Source: Flavobacteriaceae bacterium UBA980 (lineage in GTDB: Bacteria > Bacteroidota > Bacteroidia > Flavobacteriales > Flavobacteriaceae). From it: 64,000 nucleotides of DNA. This document shows, in pieces, positions 8,680-18,400 of the stretch. The notes under the pieces were generated by a model. The model had not been told where the DNA came from. It saw only the letters and a list, made by a program, of their open reading frames with translations, and ran no database searches. The stretch covers positions 73,101 to 137,100 of the forward strand of contig DBBQ01000039.1 of assembly GCA_002292265.1 (NCBI GenBank), given 5' to 3'. A program made the translations under genes and the position numbers. Each line of letters starts with the position of its first letter. Positions within the stretch are counted from its first letter, which is position 1.

Positions 8680-11600
8680 TGAGGTACGACCAACTGCTTG
8701 AGCAGCTGGGTTAACTGTTGTACCTCATGAATATCACGAATGGACAAAAGCAGCTTAGGACCTGCTGGGATATTCTTTTCTTTGAGCACCATACGTGCTG
8801 CGTTTTTTTGAATTTGGGTCAACAGGTATTGAAACCGTTCTCCTTGAAAAAAATCACTCTGCTGATCAGAAAGAAAATAGCACAAACAGCTCCCTTTTTT
8901 AAGGATCAGTCGTTCCATGCCCAACTTGGTAGCCACCCACTTCAACCGTACACTTTCCATTAATTCTTTTGCTTCACGAGGTAATGAACCAAATCGATCT
9001 GTCAATTGCGCTTCAAACTCTTCAAGTTCTTTGGGGGTTTTAAGTTGACTGAGTTCTTGGTACAAAGCCAGACGCTCTTTGACAATATTGATGTAATTAT
9101 CGGGGAGGTAAATTTCGAGGTCGGTGTCAATTTGTACCTCCCGCACATAGCTTTTAAACTGATCGTTAGACTCGGACTCGTAGAGGTCTTTAAATTCGTT
9201 TTCCTTTAATTCTTCAATGGCTTGTTGCAAAATTTTCTGATAGGTTTCAAAACCCATTTCATTGATAAATCCACTTTGCTCTCCTCCCAGCAAATCTCCG
9301 GCTCCTCTAATTTCGAGATCTTTCATCGCAATTTGAATTCCAGATCCAATCGCAGAAAACTGTTCTATGGTTTTAATTCGTTTTTGAGCATCACTACTCA
9401 TCGCGCTGTAGGGAGGTGTGATGAAATAACAGAAGGCTTTTTTGTTACTTCTACCCACACGACCCCGCATCTGGTGAAGATCACTCAATCCAAAATTCTG
9501 AGCGTTATGGATAAACATCGTATTGGCGTTGGGAACATCCAATCCGTTTTCGATAATAGTGGTAGCGATAAGAATATCAAATTCCCCATTCATAAACCGA
9601 AGAAGCGTTTGCTCCAGTTTTTTTCCCTCCATTTGACCGTGGCCTATAGCAATTCGGGCATCGGGAACGAGGCGTTGGATCATTCCAGCGATTTCCTGGA
9701 TGTTTTCCACTCTGTTGTGAATAAAAAACACTTGCCCCCCCCGTTGTAATTCGTAAAGAATACCATCTCGAATCTGTACTTCACTAAAACGGACGACCTC
9801 ACTTTCTATGGGATAGCGATTGGGAGGGGGCGTAGCGATTATAGACAAGTCCCGAGCTGCCATCAGACTGAACTGTAAAGTTCTAGGAATGGGGGTGGCG
9901 GTGAGTGTCAACACATCAATATTTGCTTTTAAGGATCGGATCCGTTCTTTGACCGAAACACCAAACTTTTGCTCTTCATCTACAATCAAGAGGCCCAAAT
10001 CATGAAAAACTACATTCTTATTTACCAGTTGATGGGTGCCGATGAGGATGTCGATTTTTCCAGCTGCAAGATCTTTTAGAATTTGGGTTTTGTCTTTGGA
10101 CGACCGAAACCGGTTCAGGTAATCTACCCGCACTGGCAATTCTTTCAGGCGTTGGGAAAATGTTTTGAAATGCTGAAAAGCCAAAATGGTGGTGGGTACC
10201 AAAACAACGACTTGCTTGCTGTTGTCTACCGCTTTAAATGCGGCGCGTATAGCCACCTCCGTTTTTCCGAAACCTACATCGCCACAGATCAACCGATCCA
10301 TAGGTTGGGTAGACTCCATATCGGCTTTGATGGCTTGGGTTGCTTTTTCCTGATCTGGCGTGTCTTCAAATAAAAATGAAGCTTCGAGTTCCCATTGCAG
10401 GTAACTATCCGGATCAAAGGCAAAGCCTATTTTCTGTCGGCGTTTGGCATAGAGTTCAATTAAATCAAAGGCGATTTCTTTAACCTTTTTCTTGGTCTTT
10501 TGTTTCAGGGCTTTCCAAGCTTTAGACCCCAGTTTGTAAATCTTCGGGACAGAACCTTCTTTTCCCGCATAGCGACTAATTTTATGCAGGGAGTGGATGC
10601 TCAAGTAGAGAATATCTCGTTCTCCATAAATCAATTTGATAGTTTCCTGCCACTTTCCTTCCACTTCAATGCGTTGCAAGCCTCCAAAGGTTCCAATTCC
10701 GTGGTCAATATGGGTTACATAGTCGCCCACTTCCATTTGGGTCAACTCTTTAAGACTTAATGCTTCTTTTTTTCTACGATCCGATTTCAGCTGGTATTTG
10801 TGGTAGCGTTCAAAAATTTGATGATCTGAAAAACAAGCCCACTGCGCTTCTAAATCCTCAAAACCTTCGTAAATGGGAAGTACCTCTGTTTGGTAATGCA
10901 CCTTTTCTTCCATTTCTTCAAAAATATCATGGAAGCGTTTGGCTTGTTGTTCATTACTGCAAAAGAGCGTGTTTTGATAGCCGCTTTGCATATTTTTATT
11001 GAGATGAGCGACCAGCAAATCAAACTTTTTGTTGAAAGGGGGTTGAGGGCTTTGCTTGATAAAAAGCTGGTCTTGAATTTTCAATTGTTCCGTTTTTTCA
11101 AGTACTAAAACGGATTTGTTTTGGCAATCTGCAATCCATTCTTGGGGGTTTACAAATAAAGTCTCAGGTGGGTATTGAGTAGTGGTGTCTAGACTGCGAA
11201 AGGTGGTTTCTGCCTTTTCGTAAAGTTGTTCCAAACGAGTAGTCGTTTTATCAAAATCTGCAAAGACAAAACAGCTTTCCTCAGAAAAAAATGAAAGTAA
11301 TGTTTTGCGTTTGTCCGTAAAGTCGTGGTCCGAAGTGTTGGGGAGTAATTCAATTTCATCAAAAGCGGTAATCGATCGTTGTGTAACCACATCAAAACTG
11401 GACAAGCGTTCTACGGTTTCGTCAAAAAACTCGATCCGGTAAGGATGCTGATAGGCAAAAGAAAAAACATCGATAATGCCACCACGTACCGCAAATTCTC
11501 CAGGTGCTGAGACAAAGTCCACCCGTTCAAAGCCCATTTCAAAAAGACGTTCGTTGATGTGTCCTAAAGCAACTTCCGTATCTTTTTTTAAATTCAAAGC

Positions 11601-12014
11601 AATCCGTTTTAAGGTATGCTGAGAAATGATTTTTTCAAATACTGCCTGAGGATAGGTCACTACAATGCTTGGCTTTTTGGAAGTGCTGAGTTTCTTCAGG
11701 ACTTCAGAACGAAGTAAAATATTAGCATTGTCAGTCGTTTCCGGAGCATAGGGCTGTCGGTAACTGGCTGGAAAATAAAGTACGTTACTTGGACTCAGCA
11801 AGCGTTCTAGATCATTTAGAAAATAAGCCGCTTGCTCGGGATTTTCGTGAACCAGTAAGACGGATTGATTTTGTTTTTGAAATGCAGCTGCAAGACGAAA
11901 AGACAAGCCTGAACCGACCAAACCTTTGATTTGGACGCATTGCTTTTCAGAAAAAGAGGCTTGGAGTTTCTTCTGGGAAGCAAGTGGATCAAAAACGTTT
12001 AGTAACGGATTGAT
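8676..12014 (-). CDS. mfd: Transcription-repair coupling factor Mfd
   Basis: Mfd displaces RNA polymerase stalled at DNA lesions and recruits excision repair. In order from the N-terminus the protein shows a UvrB-like region (LSPSNVLYFPASYRQPY, then ISQHTL), the polymerase-interaction domain (GDYVTHIDHGIGTFGGLQRI), Walker A (GDVGFGKTE), a DEEQ box (IVDEEQKFGV), helicase motif VI (QMRGRVGRS) and a TRCF C-terminal domain. No ATG exists near the expected start. The frame is open back to 12044, and the family N-terminal stretch ahead of KGLVGS is encoded. I place the start tentatively at an ATC codon (12012-12014), 33 residues before KGL; the first TTG (11921) would remove that segment. It lies 24 bases after the phosphoesterase gene. 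Confidence 0.92.
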   Translation of the reverse strand: MNPLLNVFDPLASQKKLQASFSEKQCVQIKGLVGSGLSFRLAAAFQKQNQSVLLVHENPEQAAYFLNDLERLLSPSNVLYFPASYRQPYAPETTDNANILLRSEVLKKLSTSKKPSIVVTYPQAVFEKIISQHTLKRIALNLKKDTEVALGHINERLFEMGFERVDFVSAPGEFAVRGGIIDVFSFAYQHPYRIEFFDETVERLSSFDVVTQRSITAFDEIELLPNTSDHDFTDKRKTLLSFFSEESCFVFADFDKTTTRLEQLYEKAETTFRSLDTTTQYPPETLFVNPQEWIADCQNKSVLVLEKTEQLKIQDQLFIKQSPQPPFNKKFDLLVAHLNKNMQSGYQNTLFCSNEQQAKRFHDIFEEMEEKVHYQTEVLPIYEGFEDLEAQWACFSDHQIFERYHKYQLKSDRRKKEALSLKELTQMEVGDYVTHIDHGIGTFGGLQRIEVEGKWQETIKLIYGERDILYLSIHSLHKISRYAGKEGSVPKIYKLGSKAWKALKQKTKKKVKEIAFDLIELYAKRRQKIGFAFDPDSYLQWELEASFLFEDTPDQEKATQAIKADMESTQPMDRLICGDVGFGKTEVAIRAAFKAVDNSKQVVVLVPTTILAFQHFKTFSQRLKELPVRVDYLNRFRSSKDKTQILKDLAAGKIDILIGTHQLVNKNVVFHDLGLLIVDEEQKFGVSVKERIRSLKANIDVLTLTATPIPRTLQFSLMAARDLSIIATPPPNRYPIESEVVRFSEVQIRDGILYELQRGGQVFFIHNRVENIQEIAGMIQRLVPDARIAIGHGQMEGKKLEQTLLRFMNGEFDILIATTIIENGLDVPNANTMFIHNAQNFGLSDLHQMRGRVGRSNKKAFCYFITPPYSAMSSDAQKRIKTIEQFSAIGSGIQIAMKDLEIRGAGDLLGGEQSGFINEMGFETYQKILQQAIEELKENEFKDLYESESNDQFKSYVREVQIDTDLEIYLPDNYINIVKERLALYQELSQLKTPKELEEFEAQLTDRFGSLPREAKELMESVRLKWVATKLGMERLILKKGSCLCYFLSDQQSDFFQGERFQYLLTQIQKNAARMVLKEKNIPAGPKLLLSIRDIHEVQQLTQLLKQLVVPH

Positions 12015-12037
12015 TTTTTTTTGATAAAGATAATTCC

Positions 12038-12682
12038 TTAGATTTTATTTTCTCGGATTTCCGTCACTTCTTTTCCGGTATTCACATAAACTTGATCTCC
12101 TTCTTTGGGAGTCAAAATATGTAAACCCGTAAAAGCGCCAAAGGCCGGGAGGATCATTTGCTGTGGAGACTGAAAAAAGCAGGGCATTTTCATTTGTTGC
12201 AAACCACTCCCTTTGAGTTTGACCCCAGGGTGGACATGCCCACAAAAGACAAAGTGCGTTTCTTTTTTAGTAGGGAAATGCGAAAAGTAGAAGCCCTCTT
12301 CCATAAGCTGATCGACCACTTGAAGTCCGATCTCCTCAAACTGGGCAGCGGGGATCACATCGTGATTGCCTTCGACTAAAACCATTGACGCTTTTTGTTG
12401 TTTGACCCAGGCGGTAAATAAGAGCCATTCGTTGTTTTGGAAGCTGTGAAAAAGATCTCCTAAAAACAAAAAACGCGCTATGGGAAATTCTGCTAAAAGT
12501 GCAGTGATTTTTTGGTAAAAAGCACCTTCTGCTTTTCGGGGAACAGCAATCCCATTTTTGCGAAAGTGAGCGACTTTTCCCAAATGAACATCGGCTAACA
12601 AAAGGGTCTTTTGTTCTTCCCAAAAGACGGCCCCACTGGGGTGTAACACAAAATGATTTTCTTTGATTTTGATCCGCTTCAT
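12038..12682 (-). CDS. pdeM: Ligase-associated DNA damage response endonuclease/phosphoesterase PdeM
   Basis: The 214-residue calcineurin-type metallophosphoesterase has all fold signatures: ADVHLGK (residues about 30-36), FLGDLFHS, VEGNHD and FCGHVHPG. It matches the phosphoesterase that accompanies the ATP-dependent ligase, Lhr-like helicase and MBL nuclease in a conserved bacterial repair module. It is last of four genes here; its ATG overlaps the helicase stop by 4 bases, which indicates translational coupling. Acts presumably as a nuclease or phosphatase trimming DNA ends; the exact reaction is not established to my knowledge. Confidence 0.88.
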   Translation of the reverse strand: MKRIKIKENHFVLHPSGAVFWEEQKTLLLADVHLGKVAHFRKNGIAVPRKAEGAFYQKITALLAEFPIARFLFLGDLFHSFQNNEWLLFTAWVKQQKASMVLVEGNHDVIPAAQFEEIGLQVVDQLMEEGFYFSHFPTKKETHFVFCGHVHPGVKLKGSGLQQMKMPCFFQSPQQMILPAFGAFTGLHILTPKEGDQVYVNTGKEVTEIRENKI

Positions 12683-15096
12683 TCTCCTGCTTTTTCCAAT
12701 TGAAGGTACATTTTCTTGATGCGATCTTCTACACTTTCAGAAGAGAGTTTAGAACGGATTCGGTCTGTGATTAATGGGAACGAAAAGGGGGTGGGCTGGC
12801 TGCAGTCTCGCCATATGATTTCTTGGCCAGCGATGTTTTCAAACACTTGGGTCATGCGCCCGTTTTCCATGCCGTGGTCAAAGGTTTCCTCAAGGGCTTG
12901 TTGGTACAATAAGTTATCGGGTTCATAATCTTTAAAAACATCATAGAACAATTGCGAGCCACTTTGTAGGTGTTTGGCCTTAATCGGTTTATTTGGGAAA
13001 CCTTGAAAGACCAAACCCGAGATCACAGCAATATCCCGAAAGCGGCGTCTGGCCATTTCTGATACGTTGATGCTTTTTTCTAAATCCTCGTGTAAATGGT
13101 CCAGGGTCAAAAGATTATTGTCTAAAAAATCGTCCTTAGCAAAAGGCTGGTCGGACAATAATTCAAAGCCATAATCATTAAAAGACATGCTAAAGGTGAT
13201 GGGCGATAAGAGACTTACGCGATAAGCCATCAAACTGGCCATGGCCTCGTGAATGGCGTAGCCTTCGAAAGGATAAAAGACAGTGTGGTAGCCCTCTCTG
13301 GTTTGAAAGCGTTCAATTAAAAATTGATTGGGCTGCGGGATAATTGACTCCCGCTGTTGTTGATAAAATACAGGTGCGAGGGCTTTAAATTCTGGAGTTT
13401 CGAGATTGCGTTCTTCACACAAAGCTTGTTTCAATAAATCACTCAAGTGAGCACTAAAACTCATGCGTCCCCCCATCCAGGCAGGGATACGACTTTTTTT
13501 GGATTTTGACTTTCGTACAATGACCTCCATATTGTGCATGCGAATCAATTCCAGATTACGTCCAGAAAAGGTAAAGACATCCCCCGGTTTTAATTTGGCG
13601 ACAAACCATTCTTCGACGGTGCCAAGATAGCCTCCTTTTTGGTATCGTATTTTTAGATTGGCATCGCTCACGATGGTTCCCATCGAAAGGCGGTGGCGCA
13701 TAGCAATGCCTTTGTTGAGGACCTTAAGCGTGCCATCTTCTAACACATTGACCTTTTTGTATTCGTCATAGTGTTCCAGGCTTTGACTTCCTTTAACTAA
13801 GAAGTTGAGCAGCCACTGCCAGCGTTCTTCGTCTAGGGTTTGAAAGCAAAAGGTGTTTTGAAGGATGGGGAAAAGTTCCTTTGGCTGAAAGCCTTTTCCT
13901 ACGGCAAGGGTCATTAAAAATTGTAGTAGAACGTCATAAGAATTGAGAAAGGGGATGCGGTCTTCGATTTGCTGTTGTTCGATTCCTCTTTGCAGCGCAA
14001 CCGATTCGATCAACTCCATCGCATGGGTGGGAAGGAAGTGAATGGTACTGCCAGCTTTGGGACGGTGGCCACTGCGTCCCGCCCGCTGAATAAAGCGCCC
14101 TACTCCTTTTGGGCTACCTATTTGTACACAGTTTTCTACTGGAGAAAAATCCACTCCTAAATCTAGACTGGAGGTGCAGACTACCACCTTGAGTTGTTCC
14201 TGTCTCAGCGCATCTTCTACCCACAAGCGAATTTTCTTATCAATGCTCCCATGGTGCATGGCGATGCTCCCGGCTAGATTAGAATCGGCTTCTAAAAGGC
14301 GATGAAACCAAATTTCACATTGTGCCCGAGTGTTGGTAAAAATCAGGGTGGTCTTATTTTTTTGCACCAATTTTAAAACCTGCGGCAAAAGGTGGATCCC
14401 TAAATGCCCTCGCCATGGGAAGCTCTCCATGTTTTTTGGCAATATGGACTTGACCTTGATTTTCTTTTTGATTTGGGCATTGACTGTCACATAATTCTCG
14501 ATGGGGCCCAACAAGATTTCTCGAGCTAAATCTTTATCCCCCAGTGTAGCCGAAATCCCCCAAACTTTTAGCTCTGGAAAGAAAGAGCGTAAATAAGCAA
14601 TGGTTAATTCCACTTGAACCCCGCGTTTTGTTCCTAAGAGTTCGTGCCATTCGTCCACCACAATTACCTTGAGATGTTGAAAGCTTTTGGGGTGGTCTTT
14701 GGTGCTCAATAAAACATGTAAACTTTCTGGGGTAGTGACAAGGCCAAAAGAGGGTTTGCGTTTCTGTTTGGCGCGTTCACTTTGAGAAGTATCTCCAGTT
14801 CGCATCGCGATGTTGAGGTCTGGATGCAGCTCGCTAGTCATGCGCTGGGTGGCCTGTTGAATCTCCACCGCCAAAGCGCGTAAAGGCGTAATCCAAAGAG
14901 CTTGAATCCCCACAGGATGCTTTTTTATTTTAAGGGCTTCTTGCAGGATCCCGCCCCAAAGGGCAAAGGTTTTTCCGCTACCCGTGGGAGCGTGAAGCAT
15001 GCCATTTTTCCCTTCTCCATAGGCCTTCCAGCAGTCTTTTTGAAAGGCTTGAGGGGTCCAACCCTGTGCTTTAAACCATTGCCGTACTGTTGTCAT
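12679..15096 (-). CDS. Ligase-associated DNA damage response DEXH-box helicase (Lhr-like)
   Basis: This 805-residue superfamily 2 helicase has Walker A (APTGSGKTFALW, residues about 36-47), a DEWH box (VVDEWHELLGTKRG), motif III-like GISATLGD, motif V (SSLDLGVDF) and motif VI (QRAGRSGHRP), followed by the Lhr-type winged-helix and core C-terminal extension (SYDVLLQF, FPFEGYAIHEAMASL). It should unwind or translocate on nucleic acid ahead of end processing and ligation. It overlaps both the ligase gene upstream and pdeM downstream by 4 bases each, so the four proteins are probably made together in fixed ratio. Confidence 0.9.
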   Translation of the reverse strand: MTTVRQWFKAQGWTPQAFQKDCWKAYGEGKNGMLHAPTGSGKTFALWGGILQEALKIKKHPVGIQALWITPLRALAVEIQQATQRMTSELHPDLNIAMRTGDTSQSERAKQKRKPSFGLVTTPESLHVLLSTKDHPKSFQHLKVIVVDEWHELLGTKRGVQVELTIAYLRSFFPELKVWGISATLGDKDLAREILLGPIENYVTVNAQIKKKIKVKSILPKNMESFPWRGHLGIHLLPQVLKLVQKNKTTLIFTNTRAQCEIWFHRLLEADSNLAGSIAMHHGSIDKKIRLWVEDALRQEQLKVVVCTSSLDLGVDFSPVENCVQIGSPKGVGRFIQRAGRSGHRPKAGSTIHFLPTHAMELIESVALQRGIEQQQIEDRIPFLNSYDVLLQFLMTLAVGKGFQPKELFPILQNTFCFQTLDEERWQWLLNFLVKGSQSLEHYDEYKKVNVLEDGTLKVLNKGIAMRHRLSMGTIVSDANLKIRYQKGGYLGTVEEWFVAKLKPGDVFTFSGRNLELIRMHNMEVIVRKSKSKKSRIPAWMGGRMSFSAHLSDLLKQALCEERNLETPEFKALAPVFYQQQRESIIPQPNQFLIERFQTREGYHTVFYPFEGYAIHEAMASLMAYRVSLLSPITFSMSFNDYGFELLSDQPFAKDDFLDNNLLTLDHLHEDLEKSINVSEMARRRFRDIAVISGLVFQGFPNKPIKAKHLQSGSQLFYDVFKDYEPDNLLYQQALEETFDHGMENGRMTQVFENIAGQEIIWRDCSQPTPFSFPLITDRIRSKLSSESVEDRIKKMYLQLEKAGE

Positions 15097-16679
15097 GGGA
15101 GCAATTGTTTGAGGTCCTCAAGACTGTTGGCCTCTGTAATTTTTTTGTCGTGTCGCCAGCGTAAAATACGGGGGAATCGCACGGCAACTCCGCTTTTATG
15201 TCGGGGAGAAGCCGCAATGCCTTCAAAGGCAATTTCAAAAACCAACTCGGGTTTGACTTGTCTCACTGGGCCAAAGCGATCTAAGGTATTTTGCTTGACA
15301 AAATGGTCCACCTTTTTGATTTCGGCATCGGTTAAACCCGAATAGGCTTTGGCAAAGGTGACTAGAGTATCCTCTTGCCAAAGGCCAAAAGTATAATCGG
15401 TATAAAGATTGGTGCGTCGCCCATGGCCACGCATGGCATAGGTTAAAACCGCATCGATGGTCTTGGGGTCTGATTTCCATTTCCACCAAGTCCCTTTTTT
15501 CCGCCCCACGGCATAGGGAGAATCCCTGTGCTTGAGCATTAAGCCTTCACTGCGTTTTTCTGCTGCTTTTTCACGTTCAATCGCAACTTCTTCCCAGCTG
15601 GAAAATTGCAAAACTTCTGATAATAATAGGGGGACATTTGCTCCTTTAACTTGATTGTATAGCTTCGTCAAAAGGTCTTGCCGTTCTGCCAAAGGAAGTG
15701 CGCGCATGTCTTTTCCTTCCCATTCTAAAAGATCATACAGCATGATCACAATGGGAATATCTTTTTGAAGTTTTTGAGAAACGGTCTTTCGCCCGATGCG
15801 TTTTTGCAAGGCGTTAAAATCGCCAATTTGTTCGTCTTTATACGGCAGTAGTTCTCCGTCCATTACTGTCCCGTTAGGGAGATGATCAGCGAGACAAGCC
15901 AGTTCTGGAAACTTATCGGTGATTAATTCTTCCCCCCGACTCCATAAAAAATGTTTGCCCTCTCGAACGATTAATTGAGCACGTATTCCGTCCCATTTGT
16001 GTTCGACATGCCAGTTTTCGACCGCTTCTTTTTCTTTAAAATCGTCTTCTAAGGCATAGGCCAAAAAGAAGGGGTAGGGCTGGGAGATTTGATCTTCTGG
16101 ATTGGGATTTAAGATGAGTTCGTCAAAGGTGGTGGTCTGTGGGGACCATTGTCCCATCAAGCGGTGGGCTAAGATGTTTTCGTCTATGTCTACTGCTTTT
16201 GATAAAGCACGGGTCATTAATTTTTGACTCACTCCGATGCGAAAACCCCCAGTGAGGATTTTATTAAAGACAAAGCGTTCAAAGTTGTCTAGGCTCTGCC
16301 AGCGGTTAAGGATATAGGCTTTTTTTTCTTCCTCCTCTTTGGGTTTTAAGGCGATGATTTCTTCGATGCATTGGGAGAGGGAAGGGGGTGTTCCTTTGGC
16401 TTCCTGTTGGACTAAAAGGGCGATGGTTTCGGCCAGGTCTCCCACGATATGATAGGATTCTTCAAAAAGCCATTCGGGCAATTGTGCGAGTTCTGCTGCC
16501 CAGGCCCGCATCAAAGTAGTGGTGACTGGGCGCGAGGGTCTGCGATGGGATAAAAGGGCGACGGCCCACAGGGCATCCTCTTTTGGCGCAGCCTTAAAAT
16601 ACTGGGTCAAGGCAGCGACTTTTTTAGTGGTTTTGTTGGTGCTGTCAAGCTCCTCGATCAAAGCGGCAAAACGTCTCAT
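15093..16679 (-). CDS. ATP-dependent DNA ligase of the ligase-associated repair module
   Basis: The 528-residue ligase has an N-terminal DNA-binding helical domain, then the nucleotidyltransferase lysine motif (VEHKWDGIRAQ, KxDG), motif III (VMDGELLPY), motif IV (EGLMLKHRDSPY) and motif V (WWKWK), then an OB-fold domain. It seals nicks with ATP, in contrast to the NAD-dependent replicative LigA expected elsewhere. It overlaps the upstream nuclease gene and the downstream helicase gene by 4 bases each. No primase or Ku domain is present, so this is not a LigD-type end-joining ligase. Confidence 0.92.
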   Translation of the reverse strand: MRRFAALIEELDSTNKTTKKVAALTQYFKAAPKEDALWAVALLSHRRPSRPVTTTLMRAWAAELAQLPEWLFEESYHIVGDLAETIALLVQQEAKGTPPSLSQCIEEIIALKPKEEEEKKAYILNRWQSLDNFERFVFNKILTGGFRIGVSQKLMTRALSKAVDIDENILAHRLMGQWSPQTTTFDELILNPNPEDQISQPYPFFLAYALEDDFKEKEAVENWHVEHKWDGIRAQLIVREGKHFLWSRGEELITDKFPELACLADHLPNGTVMDGELLPYKDEQIGDFNALQKRIGRKTVSQKLQKDIPIVIMLYDLLEWEGKDMRALPLAERQDLLTKLYNQVKGANVPLLLSEVLQFSSWEEVAIEREKAAEKRSEGLMLKHRDSPYAVGRKKGTWWKWKSDPKTIDAVLTYAMRGHGRRTNLYTDYTFGLWQEDTLVTFAKAYSGLTDAEIKKVDHFVKQNTLDRFGPVRQVKPELVFEIAFEGIAASPRHKSGVAVRFPRILRWRHDKKITEANSLEDLKQLLP

Positions 16680-17677
16680 TCGGTAGCGGCAGTTTCAAGG
16701 GTTTCGGCTTCGTATTGGGTTTTTTCGGTGCGGGCATTCCAGCCTTGTTCCCGCAGGTATTGCGCAAAGAGATCAGTATAACCGTGGGTAGTGATCACGT
16801 TTTCACAGCCGGTGGCTTTAATGGCTGACAGGAGTCCTTTCCAGTCGGCGTGGTCGGACAAGACAAAGGCGCGATCGACGGCACGTCTTCTTCTCGCACC
16901 GCGAAAGGCCATCCAGCCCGAGGCATAGCCCGTTGAAAGTTGCCCTAGTTTCTTGACCCAGGCACTGCCTAAAACTGCAGGAGGCGCCAAGACTAAATTG
17001 CCTTCCACCTCTTTTTTAGTAGTCTCGCGTGTGATCAATTCCGTCTCTGGAAAATCGATGAATTGACGCAATACTTGGGTCATCTGCTCTGTCGCGCCAT
17101 GGGTGTATATTTTCCCGATGCTGGTGTCGAGGTGTTTTAACAGCCGCTGTATTTTGCCTAAAGAATACCCCATCAATAAACTGGTGGTTTTCTCGGCTTG
17201 ATTCTGCGCCCACCACTGGTTAATGCTGTCGTGGACTTTTATAGGTTCTTCCCATTGAAAGACGGGTAAACCAAAGGTACATTCAGTAATAAAAGTATTG
17301 CATTTCACGGGTTCGAAAGGAGTGGAAATCCCATCGATTTGGGTTTTATAATCCCCGGTAAAGACCCAGATTTCACCTTTGTATTCCACTCGGATTTGTG
17401 CAGAACCGGACACATGTCCAGCCGGATGAAAAGAGAATAGAACCCCATTAATGCTAAAGGTTTCGCCGTATTTTTTCCCCGTTACCGAAATCTTCCCTAA
17501 ACGATGCTGTATAATAGGCACATTGATTTCGTGGGTGATATAGTGTTTACTACCCCAGCGTGCATGATCAGAATGGCCATGCGAAATAATCGCCTTATCC
17601 ACGCCCCGCCAAGGATCGAGATAGACGCCAGCTTGTTTACAGTAAATCCCTTTTGAGGTGAATTCCAGTAATGGCAT
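16676..17677 (-). CDS. Ligase-associated DNA damage response exonuclease (MBL fold)
   Basis: This 333-residue metallo-beta-lactamase-fold protein has the metal motif ISHGHSDHARWG (residues about 29-40), HPAGHVSGSAQ and TGDYKT, and a C-terminal LSDHADWKGLL that belongs to the nucleic-acid-processing (SNM1/CPSF-like) branch. It is the first gene of the four-gene operon and probably carries its promoter upstream of 17677. Predicted role: exonucleolytic clean-up of DNA ends before ligation. The MBL class and module membership are firm; the precise activity is inferred from family naming. Confidence 0.88.
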   Translation of the reverse strand: MPLLEFTSKGIYCKQAGVYLDPWRGVDKAIISHGHSDHARWGSKHYITHEINVPIIQHRLGKISVTGKKYGETFSINGVLFSFHPAGHVSGSAQIRVEYKGEIWVFTGDYKTQIDGISTPFEPVKCNTFITECTFGLPVFQWEEPIKVHDSINQWWAQNQAEKTTSLLMGYSLGKIQRLLKHLDTSIGKIYTHGATEQMTQVLRQFIDFPETELITRETTKKEVEGNLVLAPPAVLGSAWVKKLGQLSTGYASGWMAFRGARRRRAVDRAFVLSDHADWKGLLSAIKATGCENVITTHGYTDLFAQYLREQGWNARTEKTQYEAETLETAATE

Positions 17678-17718
17678 GCCTAATTTTTCTTTTTCAAGGG
17701 GAAGGTACGAATATTGGC

Positions 17719-18279
17719 TTAGAAGAATAAACCCTTTTGTTTATTCCTGTCCCGTTGCCATTTTGCGGGGTTCATTTTGATGTATCGCCTGATGTTATGG
17801 AATGATTTTTCATTTTTAATAATGACATCATAAAAACGGGGTTGCCAGGCGAATTGGGGGTTGATTTTTCGGGCGTGGATGGTGGTTTGCCGTTTAAAAA
17901 AACGGATCGCGGTTGAAATAGAATTTTTGTTCGGGGAAATTTCCGACATTTTTTTATGCACACCATTGTAAATACGTTTTGGCAAAACGTCTCTACGGTC
18001 AATACCGTGATCAACAATTAAAATTCCATGAAAATGATTTGGCATTACCACGAATTCGTCCAAAAAAATATGCGGACGGATTTCGGCAATACGTTTCCAT
18101 TCACGAACAACAATTTGCCCAATTTCATTCAATTCCATTTTTGCATCGGAAATTTCACCAAAAAAATGTTGGCGGTCTTTGGCACATATGGTGACAAAAT
18201 AGGAACCATTATTGGAATAATTCCACCATTTTGCCCGCACGGTATCTACGCGATATTTGTTTTTGAATTTTCGGGTCAC
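17719..18279 (-). CDS. REP-associated tyrosine transposase (RAYT, IS200-like Y1 transposase domain)
   Basis: The 186-residue protein has the HUH motif (VVMPNHFHGILIV, near residue 82) and the catalytic tyrosine region (FYDVIIKNEKSFHNIRRYI), ending in NPAKW as RAYT proteins do. Unlike mobile IS200 elements, RAYTs are usually single-copy, domesticated enzymes linked to short palindromic repeats. No flanking insertion-sequence ends or target duplications are apparent. A small palindrome overlaps its stop codon (17725-17746). It lies between the repair operon and the divergent dnaE gene, and the open frames on the opposite strand are shadows. Confidence 0.88.
   Translation of the reverse strand: MTRKFKNKYRVDTVRAKWWNYSNNGSYFVTICAKDRQHFFGEISDAKMELNEIGQIVVREWKRIAEIRPHIFLDEFVVMPNHFHGILIVDHGIDRRDVLPKRIYNGVHKKMSEISPNKNSISTAIRFFKRQTTIHARKINPQFAWQPRFYDVIIKNEKSFHNIRRYIKMNPAKWQRDRNKQKGLFF
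17725..17746. repeat. Palindrome at the RAYT 3' end
   Basis: GAATAAAC (17725-17732) and GTTTATTC (17739-17746) form a perfect 8-base-pair stem with a 6-base loop overlapping the RAYT stop codon. It could be a substrate hairpin for the transposase or a simple transcription-end structure. No second copy was noticed elsewhere in the window. Confidence 0.5.
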
Positions 18280-18400
18280 GGTATAATCGATTTGGGTAAA
18301 ACAAGGTATGTTTTTTATTTAAAATCTAAAAAGGGCTATCGTTAATAACTGCCAATAACTCCTTTCTTCTGCCCTCAAATTATTTGTTAATTTCGTTTTG

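Noticed and set aside
8718..11108. Several plus-strand open frames of 60-175 codons opposite mfd.
   Set aside because: They are shadows of mfd, lack recognisable domains, and fall in frames imposed by its codon usage.
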